In this document: one piece after another, positions 1 through 10,626 of the stretch
How the letters are laid out: the number at the start of each line of letters is the position of its first letter
Numbering within the stretch: position 1 is the first letter of the stretch
Source of the DNA: Vanrija pseudolonga
Lineage: Eukaryota > Basidiomycota > Tremellomycetes > Trichosporonales > Trichosporonaceae
Length of the DNA stretch: 64,000 bases
Direction of reading: 5' to 3'
NCBI RefSeq assembly: GCF_020906515.1
Contig: NC_085849.1
Span: forward strand, 4,278,001 to 4,342,000
Translations under genes and position numbers: made by a program
Notes under the pieces: generated by a model
Databases searched by the model: none
Seen by the model: only the letters and a program-made list of their open reading frames with translations
What the model was told of the DNA's origin: nothing

Positions 1-1536
1 GCTCAGCTGGGCGGGCTGGCGGAGGCGGCTTGTGGTGGGGCGGTAGGCTGGGCGCTCAATTGCGTCAGGGATGAGGAGGAGGGGGTCAGGCATTGAGTGT
101 CGGAAGTTGTGGCCCAACATGCTGCTGGGGCGGTGGCGGCGCGTAGGTGTGGGCGAGAGGGGGAAGGTTGCTGTTGGGGTGACCCCAACCGCGCCCGTTG
201 GAGTGACGCTGTCGCGCGCAGGTGTGCCGCCGCGCCTGGGTGTGCTTGGCGGCTGAGGGGACGCACTGATCGTCGAGGGAGGGCGCGACGTCAGAGCAGC
301 GAGGGCGGCCGCGGGCGTGCCATCGCCAGGTGTATCAATTTCGCTGAGACTGCGTAATCTGGCGCGGAGCTGGTCGCCCGGCGACGAGATGGAAATCGAC
401 TTGATCGACGAGCGGTTGCGCCGGGGGGTTGGGGATGGTGGAGCAAAGTCCGGCAACGCCGGCTCTGACCACTCTGCGACAGCCGAGATGCCTGAGACAA
501 CGAGCGTGGCAGGGGCGGGCGCTGGTGCGGCGGCGCCAGGGGCTGCCGAGTTCACGGAGAAGGAGGCGATGCTGGCCATGCTTCCGCGTCTGCTGCGGCC
601 AGCGATGGGAGTCGAGATCGTGATGGATGAGCGCCGTGTGAGCAGAGGCGAGGACGAGAGCGGGGCCGGTGGAGGCACGTCGGCAAGCGTGACAGACACA
701 GTGGACCCGGCTCGCGAACGTGTCTGCTGGGGGGTGGGTGTCGGTTCCAGCCATGACACGCGGTCCGATCTCGGCGATGCAAGTGGTGATGCGGTATGAG
801 GCAAGTGACGGTCGCCGCCGACAGGCTCGGGACGTGCAAAGCCGTCATCCTCGGCTAGGGTTGGGAGGTTGAGAGCCGAAGCCGACCCAATCGAATTGCG
901 GTACTCCAGCGTCCGTGAGCGCTGTAGTTTAACGGGGCTCGTGGTAGCAATAACGCTCTGGCTGCGTCTGTGTCCTGATCGAGCGGGCGAGGACGATGCA
1001 GTGGCGTTCGGATCAACCGACCTCGGCGTGCGGCTTCCGATGGGCCTCCATGCCCCTGTGCCGTCAAAGGCGGATGCTCGTGGTGGCAGTGGTGAGAGCG
1101 ACAGCGGGGACACTGGGGCTGCGACGACGCTGTCGCTGTGTGGTGCGAGAACTCCTCGTTGCGTGCTGGTGGTGGCTGGGAAAGTCGCCGAGGAAGCAGA
1201 AACGGGGCCGGTTTGGTCAAGCGGCGACTCAATGTGGGGATGCGCGAGGCCGCTCATCTGTGGGACTGGGAGCGCGATCGCGTAGCTCGAGAAGCATGGC
1301 TGATCGATGACGAGCCGTGCATCTGGTGATGGGAGCGGCTGTCGGTGTCCTCGCCGTGGGCTGGAAGGACATGAGAACGACTGACGAGCCGCCGCCGCTG
1401 CTGTCGCTGCTACCGTGCTGCTGCTCCTCCGAGAGCGCGAGGTTTCAGGGTAGAGGACGGGTGGCGAAGTGTCGGGCAAGAGGTCGCGGACGCTCTGCAG
1501 GGATGGAAGCGAGGGGAATGCAAACGACGGCGCCAT
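1..1536 (-). CDS. Ser/Pro-rich protein, C-terminus beyond the left edge
   Basis: Reading the minus strand gives one frame open from about 1746 to the left edge. Its first in-frame ATG is at 1536 in a good context (AAC ATG GCG). That gives at least 512 residues, with the end outside the window. The protein is low-complexity and rich in Ser, Pro, Thr, Ala and Arg. It has many basic phosphorylation-type motifs (RSRRSSS, HRRSQS, RRSSIT, RSRRGSMAS, RRNRSS) like those of PKA-type kinase and 14-3-3 targets. I see no catalytic domain, signal peptide or membrane segment. A conserved domain may lie past the edge; proteins of this kind are often regulatory or scaffold proteins. I do not recognise the gene. 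Other frames here are shadows. Confidence rests on the uninterrupted frame and its composition, since no homology can be seen. Confidence 0.6.
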   Translation of the reverse strand, partial: MAPSFAFPSLPSLQSVRDLLPDTSPPVLYPETSRSRRSSSTVAATAAAAARQSFSCPSSPRRGHRQPLPSPDARLVIDQPCFSSYAIALPVPQMSGLAHPHIESPLDQTGPVSASSATFPATTSTQRGVLAPHSDSVVAAPVSPLSLSPLPPRASAFDGTGAWRPIGSRTPRSVDPNATASSSPARSGHRRSQSVIATTSPVKLQRSRTLEYRNSIGSASALNLPTLAEDDGFARPEPVGGDRHLPHTASPLASPRSDRVSWLEPTPTPQQTRSRAGSTVSVTLADVPPPAPLSSSPLLTRRSSITISTPIAGRSRRGSMASIASFSVNSAAPGAAAPAPAPATLVVSGISAVAEWSEPALPDFAPPSPTPRRNRSSIKSISISSPGDQLRARLRSLSEIDTPGDGTPAAALAALTSRPPSTISASPQPPSTPRRGGTPARDSVTPTGAVGVTPTATFPLSPTPTRRHRPSSMLGHNFRHSMPDPLLLIPDAIERPAYRPTTSRLRQPAQLS

Positions 1537-4500
1537 GTTGCATCTGGTGAGTGGGTGGTGTTTGAGCGAGTCTTGTTGAGCGATGGGAGTGCCGTGTTGT
1601 TGTTGCGAGATTGATTGATGGAGAGCTTTGGGCGGCAAACGTGGTGGTCCAGGCGAAGGAAGCCAAAACGGTTGTCGCTGCCGGCGGTGAAGAGGGAAGA
1701 GGTGGTGACAGTGACCACCAGTGACAAGGGGTGGGCGATGCACTCGTTACCTGTGCGCGTTCAGGCTGTCTAAAATATTCAGCATCGAGTGTGTTGTGTT
1801 GACAGCATGAGACTCACCTTGAGGCGTCACACGGTAACGGGAGAGTCCAAAGTCACGCCGAGAGCACAACAACCGTGGTAGTCGAGGGTGATGTTGAGAT
1901 GTGAGATGGGAGATGATGCAATGGCAAGAGCAGCAGAAAGATGCAAGCAGTGAGTGGTGGTTGTCGACTCCCTCCCAACAATGATGACGATGTGGACGGA
2001 AGGAAGGAGGGGGCGACGAGGGAAGGGAGATGATGGGAGATGTGCCGTCAAAGGGAGGGAGGGATGGGCAGTGTAGCTGTGTGTGTGTGGGCGTGGAGGA
2101 AGGGAGAAGGGCGGCGGCGTGGCAAATCGTCACAATCGTCGTCGTCGTCGTTGTCGTTGGAGCGAGAAGAGTGAAGCGTTGCGATGCGATGCGATGCGCA
2201 GAGTGGATGGTTGGTTGCAGCACTGTGAGATGCGGTTGTCGTCGTTGCCGCTGGCTGTCGTTTGTTGTTGTTGTTGTTCTTGTTCTGCCTTTTGGATTGA
2301 GGTGGCTTGTAATGTCGAGTGAATTACAAAAACGCCCAGAAACCTTGAATGCCCTGGGACGGGGAGATGTGGACCTGTTCCTCTCGACCAGAGAGAGAGA
2401 TGTGACAGGCGAAAGGTAATTGTACAAACCTGCAAGAAAGTCGGCGACGATGGCGAACAGGAGGTCGATCAAAGAGGGGATGGGGGCAAGGAAAGTGCAG
2501 AGACGAAAATGGCGACGAGGGATATAGTCAGCAGCACAAGTCGTCGAGTAGCGACGACGAGGATAGTGTGCCCGGGCAAAGGAGGTAGGACTTGCTGCCC
2601 TCCCTCGCTCCTTCGCCCTCGCCTTTGCCGTCAGCAGACCGTTACACCCTCTACAGCGGCGGCGGCGACGGGCAGACGGCGCTCAATGACGACCAATGTC
2701 AGGTGCATCATCACAAGTGCATATGCAGCCAGCGTTGCACCCTGGAATCGACATGACTTGGCTGCCCAGCGGCATGGCGCCTGCGGCAAGGCCGTCAAAA
2801 TAGTGTAAACACTAGTGGGGCTGGTCAGGGAATGGGCAACAAGGATGTTGGGGATGCCGGGGCATGTGCAGTGCCAGGCGCAGGCAGGCAGGTGGGCACG
2901 CACGCAGCACGCAGCCAGCAGCACCAGCAACCTCGGCTGCAGTGCTTGACCAAGCCAGCATGAAACTACCCGACATGCCCCATCCATTGGCCGCTGGCGT
3001 AATTTAGCCTGCCTTGCCCTCGACGAGCCTGCACGCACATCAATGTACCTTGCCCCAGCCCTGCACACCGCAGCAGGGGCCAAACGTCAGCAGGTCGTAA
3101 AGCGGCCCACGACGACGACGACGGCAGGAACAAGGCATTGCCGGCGAAAAAGAAATCAGTCGCCCGGGCCTGGCCTGGCAATGTACGTCGTCATGCTCCG
3201 ACACAACTGCCCCCAAACGAACCCCCCCGAACCCAAAGCGGGCCATGATCCGATGGAAGAGCGTACACAGCCACACAGTCTGGCAGGGGGTCCTGCATCA
3301 CCTCGCATCAAGACCACGCCCACGCGCCTGACTTTACTTCGAAACACGCAACGGCGTGCCTCGCCCGGCCGGTGAGCTGCCCCGCCCAGCTCGTGGTTAC
3401 GACACGCCAGCGCCCAGAATCGGATGCTACCACCTCTGTGGGCGTTTCCGCCGTGCGAATGGAGCACGACGCTGGCGCTAAGTGTGCGAAGCGGGTCGTT
3501 GGCGACGGGGATGGATCTGCTGGACGACGGGGTGTGCTGGCTCGCTGGCGAGCGAGCGAGCTTGACAAGACAAGATGATGGGGCTTGCTTGCTTGCTCAC
3601 AGCCATGGCCATGGCAGCACCCATCCACCTCTACATACCAAGCCTCGCCATGACAAACCTCTCGTCACGCCCTCCGGGGGCATGGTGAAACCGGGAGGCG
3701 GAGTAGGCGGAATGCAAGGGTGCGCCTGGGCGTACTTGGACGCTGTCCGGCGGCGGGGCTCGCTACGGTGGGCCCGGCGTCCAGGTATCTAGTGCAGGCA
3801 AAGCGTCGTCTAGCTGCAGCCATGGCCAAGCCGACGCCCAGCACGGAAAGCGGCCACACATATGGACATGACGAGCACAGGGACATGCCTGGCTCTGCCG
3901 GCGCGGAAAGACCTGGCCCGCGCACTAGGCTCGCAATGTTCGGCACTAGGGTGCAAGTGTTCGTAAGCGGGTGAATATTGGGGCAGATCTTGTAACGCAG
4001 CCTGCAGCAGCTTGCAGCGGCTTGTGCTCTAGGCTCGCTCCTGTGAATTCAATGTCGGACGTAATGTGGATGCATCGTACGAGGTGCGCAGAACATGGCG
4101 GGGGAGGGGGGGATGGATGTCGGACGCCTCCGAGGCCATCGCGGCGTGCCTCCCTCGTATAGTCGGCGCCGATGGCGCTAGCCAAACGCGCCGGGGAGTG
4201 CGTGAGTGGTGCCGGGGAGTGTTCGGGAGGAATATGTTCCTGCGGATATCATGTCGGCGACGGACGGCGCGTCAGGATGCCCCAGTGCCCCACGGCATGG
4301 AGGAGGGCGCTGTCTGTGGGGGAGTTGAGTTGGAATGGGGTGAGCGATTGGGGGCATGCCTCGCTGCGACATGTGTAAGGTTACAGACAGCCTGTTTGAT
4401 AGATGGGTTTGATGACAGACATCTGGGCGTGTGCGAGACACGGCGGGCGGACCACTTGACAAGCGCCCTCCTACGGCCTACGGAGCACATTCGGGCCAAG

Positions 4501-5504
4501 CTCGCTCCTACGGCGAGCGAGCTTGCAAGCTACGGCCCATGTGTCTCACCAAGGAAGTCGAAGGGTCACTGAACAGCCAGTGCCAAGTGTCAGTCATCCA
4601 CAACCACGACCACCAGACACCGCGACTCACCGACGACGCGCAGCACACGCCCCCTTCCCTGGGGATATAATGTCCTCATGGATCGCGCGTGGTTTATCTA
4701 GCAGGCCAAAGAACGCAGGCGCGTGACCACGTTCTCGGGAACTTATGGTTTGAGTTGAGCTCGGTAGGTCGATATGCCCTTGGTGGACTAGTGGACTTGT
4801 GGGGTGCCGGCGGCACACTGGCGGCAGTGGTGCGGCAACGCTGCGCGCTGCGCGCCATTCCACGGCCACGAAGCAGGTGGCGGCTGTTGCCACTCGTCCT
4901 GGCCTGGTGACTAATTACCCTCCTCGCGCCATCTTGGCCCCCCGCCGGCATGTCGGCATCGGCAACAGCGACAGCGACTAAGACGCCAGCACCAGTCGCC
5001 GGACGCTATCTAGCTGTTCCTCGCTGTTAATGAATTGATGTGCGCAGCAGTCGCCGAGGTCACGCGTGAGAACATCGTCTGCGCTGATCGAGCGACGACG
5101 GGTGGAGCGGCGGGGGCGGCGAGCCGGCGCAGACGACCGAGGCGAGGCGAGCTCGAAGGTCTTGTCAGCAGCAGCGATGAGGAGGCTGCTGATACTCGTC
5201 TCGTTGCACCCCACGATGGCCGTCACCCACGCCCACTCGCTGGGCCTCGATACCTTCCCGGACGCGGTGGCTACCCACCTCGCGGCGCACGTTGCGCTGC
5301 TCGTAGAGCGGTAGGACGGCTGATGCCGCCGCTCGTGTAGCCGTCGGCGCCGGCTGCTCCACCTCACTCTCACGCGGCGCCACACTCCCCACGCAGCGCC
5401 ACTCGTCACTCGTCACCCGTCACGGCGTGCCATCTTCTCGGATTGCTCACTGGAACGAACCGCGTGAGCCAAGGCCAAGGTCATACAGTATCTATCAACC
5501 TAGT
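1537..5504. other. long region without a supportable gene
   Basis: This lies upstream of the left-edge gene and downstream of the first FBL-A gene. The part at 1750-2500 is pyrimidine-rich on the minus strand and holds short tandem repeats (CGT-type near 2129-2149, a GCGAT repeat near 2178-2197, GTT near 2260-2280), as expected of a promoter and 5' leader. The part at 2500-5500 has many GC-biased frames in every direction, but none has motifs, splice structure or composition that convinces me. No tRNA box pair was found. Confidence 0.4.
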
Positions 5505-6525
5505 CTACTCGTCGTCCAAGAAGGACACGCTCGCCCAGCACACCTCGACGACGTCCACCCCGTCCAGGATGTTCGCGCGACGGCGGATGATGTTCGAGTC
5601 CTGTCCCAGCCTGTCGCGTATCATCCTGCCCGCAACAGCCTTGACCTCGTCTGGCGTTGCCGTCGGGCCGAGCGACGCGGACACGAGGCCCGGGGGCAGG
5701 TGCTTGACGCCGCGCAGTCGGACGGAGGCGTACGGCAGCCTGTCGACGATGTGCAGGGAGTTGATGACGTCGCCGAAGAAGGTGCTGTCGCGTTGGCGCC
5801 AGAAGCCGCTGACCACCTCCCTCGGGCCGGGGGTGCTGGTGCCCTCTGCCGCCGGGGCCGGGGAGGAGGTGTCGCCGCCGCGCGGGGTGGGCACGAAGAC
5901 GACGTTTATTTTTTTACACTTGCTGCTTCCCTCGCGCATGCCCTCGCCGGCTAAGAATCCATGTGCCAATCGGCGGCATGGTGCCCTTGTCCCTTTGCCC
6001 GGCGGCAGTGCCGACTGCGAGCGTCCACGGCGCGGCCTGGTGCGCGCCAAGCTCGAGGACCACGACGTGGCGGTAGGTCCGGTGCGGGAGCGGCGCGTGC
6101 TCCGCGCGCAAGGGTCGCGGGGGCACCACGTCGACGACAGTGTAAGGCGGGAGGAGGGCGCGCTTACCCGAGGCCACGAGCTGCGCGGGGTCCGTCGCCA
6201 GCCGCTGCGCGAGTACCCGGTCAACGAGCACGTTGAGCGCGCGGCACATGCTCCGGAAGGCGAGCAGCGTGCGGACGTCGGCGGTGTACTCGACTACTAG
6301 GACGACGAGGTGCGGGTACGTGCTGTAGCTCAGTGGTAGCGGTGTTGGGGCTCGGGATTGGGCGGGCGGGGCGACTTCGGAGCGGGGGCGGCGCGCTGGC
6401 TCGGGGTCAGGCCGGCGGGCTGGAGCTGGCGCTCGCGCTGGGAGGAGCTGGCACAGGTCCGCGAGTGACATGCGCCCGTGTGAGCGGATATCGATTGTCG
6501 GCGCTGGCGGGGTCATGATGTCCAT
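5505..6525 (-). pseudogene. FBL-A family F-box-like protein (member A1), frame broken
   Basis: This is a member of the F-box-like family called FBL-A here. The ATG at 6525 opens with MDIMTPPAP and the RSHGRMSLADL segment shared with member A6 (RSRGRISVADL). The F-box-like core follows (YSTYPHLVVLV ... LLAFRSMCRAL), then the family signature ALLPPYTVVD and RHVVVLE. The remainder of the family pattern (INVVFVPT, SVRLRGVKHLPPGLVSASL, a C-terminal helix ending at TAG 5505-5507) is in a different frame. The frame must change between about 5950 and 6060, by one extra base or two missing ones. I found no GT-AG intron that would join the two parts, so this is a recent pseudogene or a sequence error. 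It lies 452 bp downstream of member A2 on the same strand. Confidence 0.7.
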
Positions 6526-6977
6526 GGCTGTTGTTGTGGATGCATAAGCAAGAGTTATGGCCTACAAGTGTTGTTGCAGCCGAGTCGAGGTGTCGTGGTG
6601 TCGTGTTGGTTGTCGACTCGGTCGTTACAGGCAGACACGCATTGTTTGCCACCCAACAAGTCACAAATCACGTGGTGTGTGCGCCGCCAGGCGATGCTCG
6701 TCTTGCTCGTCTTGCTTGGCTCACGTCTAGGCGTCTCGTACACATGCAGGCACTTGCATCCATAGAGCATCGCGGTAGCTCACTCATCGACCCTTCTTGC
6801 TCTCCGAGGAGAGAGAGACCAACCACGCGAAACGCCACACGCAGAGTGTGGCGTCGCAGAAGGAGAAGCATCAGTGCCAACTACATAACGCCTGCACATC
6901 CGTCTCCACCCAGGATAATCAGCGGGCCATAGCATGCCCGTGCACACTACATACATCTCGCACCTTGCATCAGTGCT
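6526..6977. promoter_or_regulatory. intergenic, promoter side of A1
   Basis: This separates the A1 start from the A2 stop on the minus strand. It presumably holds the A1 promoter and the A2 3' end. No TATA element or repeat stands out. Confidence 0.35.
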
Positions 6978-8084
6978 CTACAAGTCATCCTCGTGCACCT
7001 CCAGCCTGCTGAGGCACACGTCGACGTCGGTGCCAGGCGTGAAGAACGCCCGGTGGAACAGTATCCTGTTGCGCACGATCTCCACGGCGGCAGCGGTGAC
7101 CTCCTCGCTCGACGCCGACGGCGAAAGGGACCTTTTGACGAGTGGCGGCGAGAGGCTCTTCAACCCCCAGATCCGCACCGTCTCGCAGCCGGCCAGCAGG
7201 CGCTGCGCGACACTCAGGTAGCGGACGACGTGCCCGAAGAAGCCGGGGAGGGCGGGGTCGAAGAGGTGCAGGTATCGGTATGCAAGGTCGGCCTCGAATT
7301 CGAACACATCTTCGTCGAGCCCGCCGGTGTCCGGGGCCCTCGTGGGGCCGGTGGTACAGTGTTGGCGGGTCAAGTGGCCCAGGAGCGCGAGCGAGTCGGC
7401 GGCGAACACGAGGTCCAGGACGGGCGGGTACGGGCCCTCGGCTTGCCGTGCCGAGGCGAGCGGGCGGACGAGGTCGAAGTGCCGGATCTCGGGGGACACG
7501 CTCATCGAGCGCGGGATGGGCGGGCTGTGCGCGTCGCACTCTAGCACGACGACGTGCCGCTCCGTCTTGGGCGGGACAGCGATGCGGAACGCCGCGTCGG
7601 TCGAGTGCACGCTCAGCCGGTCGACGACAGTGTACGGCGGTAGCAGCGCGCGGGTGTGGCCGTCGAGCTTGGGCACGGGACGCATGAAGCGGGCACCGCG
7701 TGCTCCGTCCTCAGTGGGGCTGATGCACTGCGCTAGCATGGCGTCGACCTTGGCGCGCACGCCGCGCGAGGTGGCCCGGAAGGCGAGGAGGACGGGCAGG
7801 TCGGCATGTGCTGCGACGAGCTCGACGAGGTGCGGGTACGAGTCGTAGTTGAGCGGAAGGAGGGCGGGTGTAGGGGCTTGCGCGGTGGGGACAGTCGTGG
7901 TCGTGGTGGTTGGGAAAGCTTGACGGCGTGCCGCTGGGAGGTGCTGCAGCCCGAGGTCGGACAGCGCCGCGCCGTGGCTTGTCGCCGCGGGCGTCTGCAC
8001 CGCCGGCAGGGACACGCTCAGCTCGGCGAGCGAGAGGAAGTGGGAAGTTGAGGCCGGGAGGACATGCGGTTCGTCAATGTCCAT
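6978..8084 (-). CDS. FBL-A family F-box-like protein (member A2), intact
   Basis: This is a single-exon gene of 368 residues. The ATG at 8084 (MDIDEPH) was chosen because members A1 and A6 also begin MDI; the same frame is open further upstream without family similarity. The N-terminal 75 residues are low-complexity and include a Thr run. The F-box-like helix block follows at about residues 80-125 (SYPHLVELV, LPVLLAFRATSRGVRAKVD). Next come ALLPPYTVVD, RHVVVLE, LDLVFAAD, FFGHVVRYL and the C-terminal block (VRIWGLKSLSPPLVKRSLS). By analogy with basidiomycete F-box proteins it could bind Skp1 and present a target to an SCF ubiquitin ligase; the target is unknown. All family blocks are present and uninterrupted, so it is a good reference for judging the damaged members. 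Confidence 0.8.
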   Translation of the reverse strand: MDIDEPHVLPASTSHFLSLAELSVSLPAVQTPAATSHGAALSDLGLQHLPAARRQAFPTTTTTTVPTAQAPTPALLPLNYDSYPHLVELVAAHADLPVLLAFRATSRGVRAKVDAMLAQCISPTEDGARGARFMRPVPKLDGHTRALLPPYTVVDRLSVHSTDAAFRIAVPPKTERHVVVLECDAHSPPIPRSMSVSPEIRHFDLVRPLASARQAEGPYPPVLDLVFAADSLALLGHLTRQHCTTGPTRAPDTGGLDEDVFEFEADLAYRYLHLFDPALPGFFGHVVRYLSVAQRLLAGCETVRIWGLKSLSPPLVKRSLSPSASSEEVTAAAVEIVRNRILFHRAFFTPGTDVDVCLSRLEVHEDDL

Positions 8085-8838
8085 TGGCCGTGGTGGATTG
8101 TGCAAGAACAAGGTTGTCGTGGTGGTTGGTGTCAGCAAACAACGGACGGCACAGGCACAGACACTTTGCCACTCAAGGGGCAGGCAGGTGAACGGTGTGG
8201 GGCCCCGTAGATCGGGGAGTCGAGGCGCAGTCCTCTATGAACCCGACGACCACTGGACGCTGACAACATTGGTGCGCAATGAGCTTAATCGTCCTAGGGC
8301 CACTTGCACGGAGCAGGTACTTGACTTTGCTGGACAGCGGCATCGACGGCGCCAGAAGGGAGGTTGGTTGTCGGGCCCATACAACGGCGCAATCTCGTCT
8401 CCTCGCCCAGGCCCAACGGTGCGGAAGTGCCCCGCTTATCACTCTCATCGTCTCACGCTAGCTCACGCCCCAGCACAACAGTACGCAGGCAAAAGAGATA
8501 TGACCGCGCGTCCCAGGCCCCAAATCGAACACTGGTCCAAGGATATGGCCACCCGGACGGGCACCAACAACTTGTTGGCGCCCGGCCGGGTTGCGGATCG
8601 CGTGACTGTCGTGCTACGCGGCCTTGTGGGGTCGCTGCTGGGGTGCTTATAGACTGCGACCACTGTGCTGGCCTGGTACATTGATTCAGCACATCCATGC
8701 CCCGAGTCAGTGGTCAGCCGTGAGTGTGTTCTGCCCTCGTCCATTCCTCGCCGCCGCGCTGAGTCATCACCACCATCGCATTGACTTCTGCATTCTCACA
8801 CACTCGCGGCATCGCATCTGCAGCGCCCATAGGCGTCC
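8085..8838. other. intergenic between A2 and the CoA-binding gene
   Basis: This is about 750 bp between two minus-strand genes. It should hold the A2 promoter and the 3' end of the CoA-binding gene. I see no gene, repeat or RNA in it. Confidence 0.35.
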
Positions 8839-9375
8839 TTAGAGCTTCGCCTCGCCAGCGCGCGCAGCGTCGCCGTGGACGAGGATACAAGCGCCGCCGA
8901 CGACAATTTTGTCCTCGAGCCCGTGCTCCTTGATAAACGCCTCGATCTCGTCGCTCTCGGCGCCGGGCTGGATCCACACGCCGACAGGCGACTTGCCCTT
9001 CGCCTCGGGGCCGTACAGCTCCTTGAGGAGGGGAAAGCCGAGGGCGGGGTGCAGGATCCAGCTAAGGCTCGTCTTGTCGAGCTCCTTGAGCTCGAGCGGG
9101 GACTTGACGGCAGTCAGGCCCTCGATCGGCTCCGTGTTGGGGAACTTGGGGTTGTTGCGCACGGGCGTCACGGGGAGGTTGCGGTCCTGGTACCACTTGA
9201 GGACCTGCGCGTGTGAGCGGGGGCGGGGGAGGGAGGGGAAGGGTGGACTTGCCTTGTTGTCAAAGCGCGACGGGTCGGAAATGACACGCCCGACAACGGC
9301 GTACCGGTTCGCATTGAAGAATGCGCGCGCGGCAGCGGGGATGATCTTGATACTGTGGGGGTCGACGTGGCCCAT
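8839..9375 (-). CDS. CoA-binding (YccU-like) Rossmann protein, two exons
   Basis: Exons are 9375-9253 and 9204-8839 and encode 162 residues. The protein matches the small CoA_binding_2/YccU family: a YAVVGRVISDPSRFDNK nucleotide-loop block, VLKWYQDRNLPVTPVRNN, a conserved VGVWIQPGAES block, and a last block IVVGGACILVHGD. The family is thought to bind CoA or a similar nucleotide; the exact role in fungi is unknown. The 48-nt intron (9205-9252) starts with GCAAGT, not GTAAGT, and ends CGCAG. Because 48 is a multiple of three, the unspliced frame stays open and would insert 16 Ser/Pro-rich residues into the strand before VLKWYQD, where the family has none. The start at 9375 (ACA ATG GGC) fits the domain better than an upstream start at 9423. 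Confidence 0.87.
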   Translation of the reverse strand: MGHVDPHSIKIIPAAARAFFNANRYAVVGRVISDPSRFDNKASPPFPSLPRPRSHAQVLKWYQDRNLPVTPVRNNPKFPNTEPIEGLTAVKSPLELKELDKTSLSWILHPALGFPLLKELYGPEAKGKSPVGVWIQPGAESDEIEAFIKEHGLEDKIVVGGACILVHGDAARAGEAKL

Positions 9376-9601
9376 TGTGGTGTGTCTTGGTGGTTGTTGT
9401 TGTGGATGATGGACAAGATGCAAGACGTGGATGCGTGGGGGAGAGGAGTCACTCGGTCGGCAACTCGGCTAGGCGGGGGTATTCCTACCCGGGAACAACG
9501 ACTATTCCGAAGAGTAGCACAGACGACGTCATATGCGCCGGTGCTGGCGACAACGCGAACTGCTACAATGACGAGAACAACGGCCACGACGATGCATATG
9601 T

Positions 9602-10417
9602 TTACGACTTGGCCAAATGCTTGGGCGGAACGACGACAGTGTCCTCGAGCACGGCGGTGTCGACGAGAGCGCGCGCAGTCGGGCGGTGGATGAACAGTGT
9701 CTTGCCTTTGCTGGGGTCGTCAGGTCTTCCCCTCCCAGCCCCCTCCCCTTCTCCCCCCCTCCCCTCGCAAGCTCGCAACTCACAGAGGATAAACACACAC
9801 ATCACTCTGGCTCCGCATCCCCCCAATGAGGTACTTGACCCCCCCAGCCCCCCCAACCAACGTGTGGGCCCAGTACCCGCCGCCGACCGGCCCCGCAGGG
9901 AACGCAACATAGTCGCCCTCGTTGACCGTCACGCTCGTCACCGCCGCAGTGTCCTCCGCGTTCGCGGTGATCAGGCCCGAGGTGCCCGGACGTGCGTCGG
10001 CAGGCGTGAGGCGTAGCTCGGCCGACCCGGAGAGGATGTACAGCCATTCAGAGTCGACGAGGTGGTGGTGCATTTCCTAAGGGCAAGCGAGCGAGCGTCA
10101 GCGAGCTTGCTCTGGCTCCTTCCTGGCGGCATGCCGAGGCGAACAGACTGATGACGCCGTGTCCACCCAGCGCCGCTCGCGGCCACTCGGCCTGCGGCCT
10201 CGCGACCGCGCTCGCTCGCACTCACAGTCGACTCCCCCCCAGCCTCCAACACATTCATATACAGCGGACAACCCCCCATATCGCCCCCCGGCGCCAGGTC
10301 GGATATCGACACGGTGCTGCGCGCCGCGCCGGGGTTGAGGAAGTGGGATTTGTTGAACAGCCCCGAGGCGATATCCCCCGCGCGGACGACGGGGAGCGGG
10401 GGTGGGGGCGGGGACAT
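9602..10417 (-). CDS. cupin-domain protein 1
   Basis: Three exons (10417-10226, 10076-9784, 9710-9602) encode 197 residues. Both introns are canonical: 10077-10225 (GTGAGT...TTAG) and 9711-9783 (GTGAGT...CTGAC...CCCAG). The single-domain cupin shows a metal-binding HHH...E block (EMHHHLVDSEWLYILSG), a second conserved block (GDYVAFPAGP...YWAHTL), and KYLIGGMRSQSDVCVYP, followed by a short C-terminal exon (KGKTLFIHRPT...PPKHLAKS). Cupins of this size bind a metal and act on small organic molecules or simply sense them; no substrate can be read here. The next gene upstream on the same strand is a second cupin with the same exon layout, so the two probably arose by tandem duplication. Confidence 0.85.
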
Positions 10418-10626
10418 GGCTGTTGGTGTGGGTGAGATGTAAACGCTCGAAGAGGGTTGGACGATCGCGACAGGCAGGTGGCTTCTTATCGCCAGGCACG
10501 TGCTACATCCGTCATGGCTATGGAGATGACTCGAGATGAGTCAACCGGCAGCGCTTCGCCTCCGACGACCGACGACAAAGTCGTCCCACACACCCACAAC
10601 GCATACCGCGGACACGCACCGCTAGC

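Noticed and set aside
1747-2472. 241-codon minus-strand frame
   Set aside because: It is CT-rich leader or promoter sequence of the left-edge gene with no conserved pattern.
5596-5608. GTTCGAGTCC, which resembles a tRNA B box
   Set aside because: It is inside the coding end of A1 and has no matching A box or stem.
6322-6345. TAGCTCAGTGGTAG, which resembles a tRNA A box
   Set aside because: It is the reverse complement of the FBL-A coding sequence PLPLSYSTY, and no B box or acceptor stem is present at the right distance.
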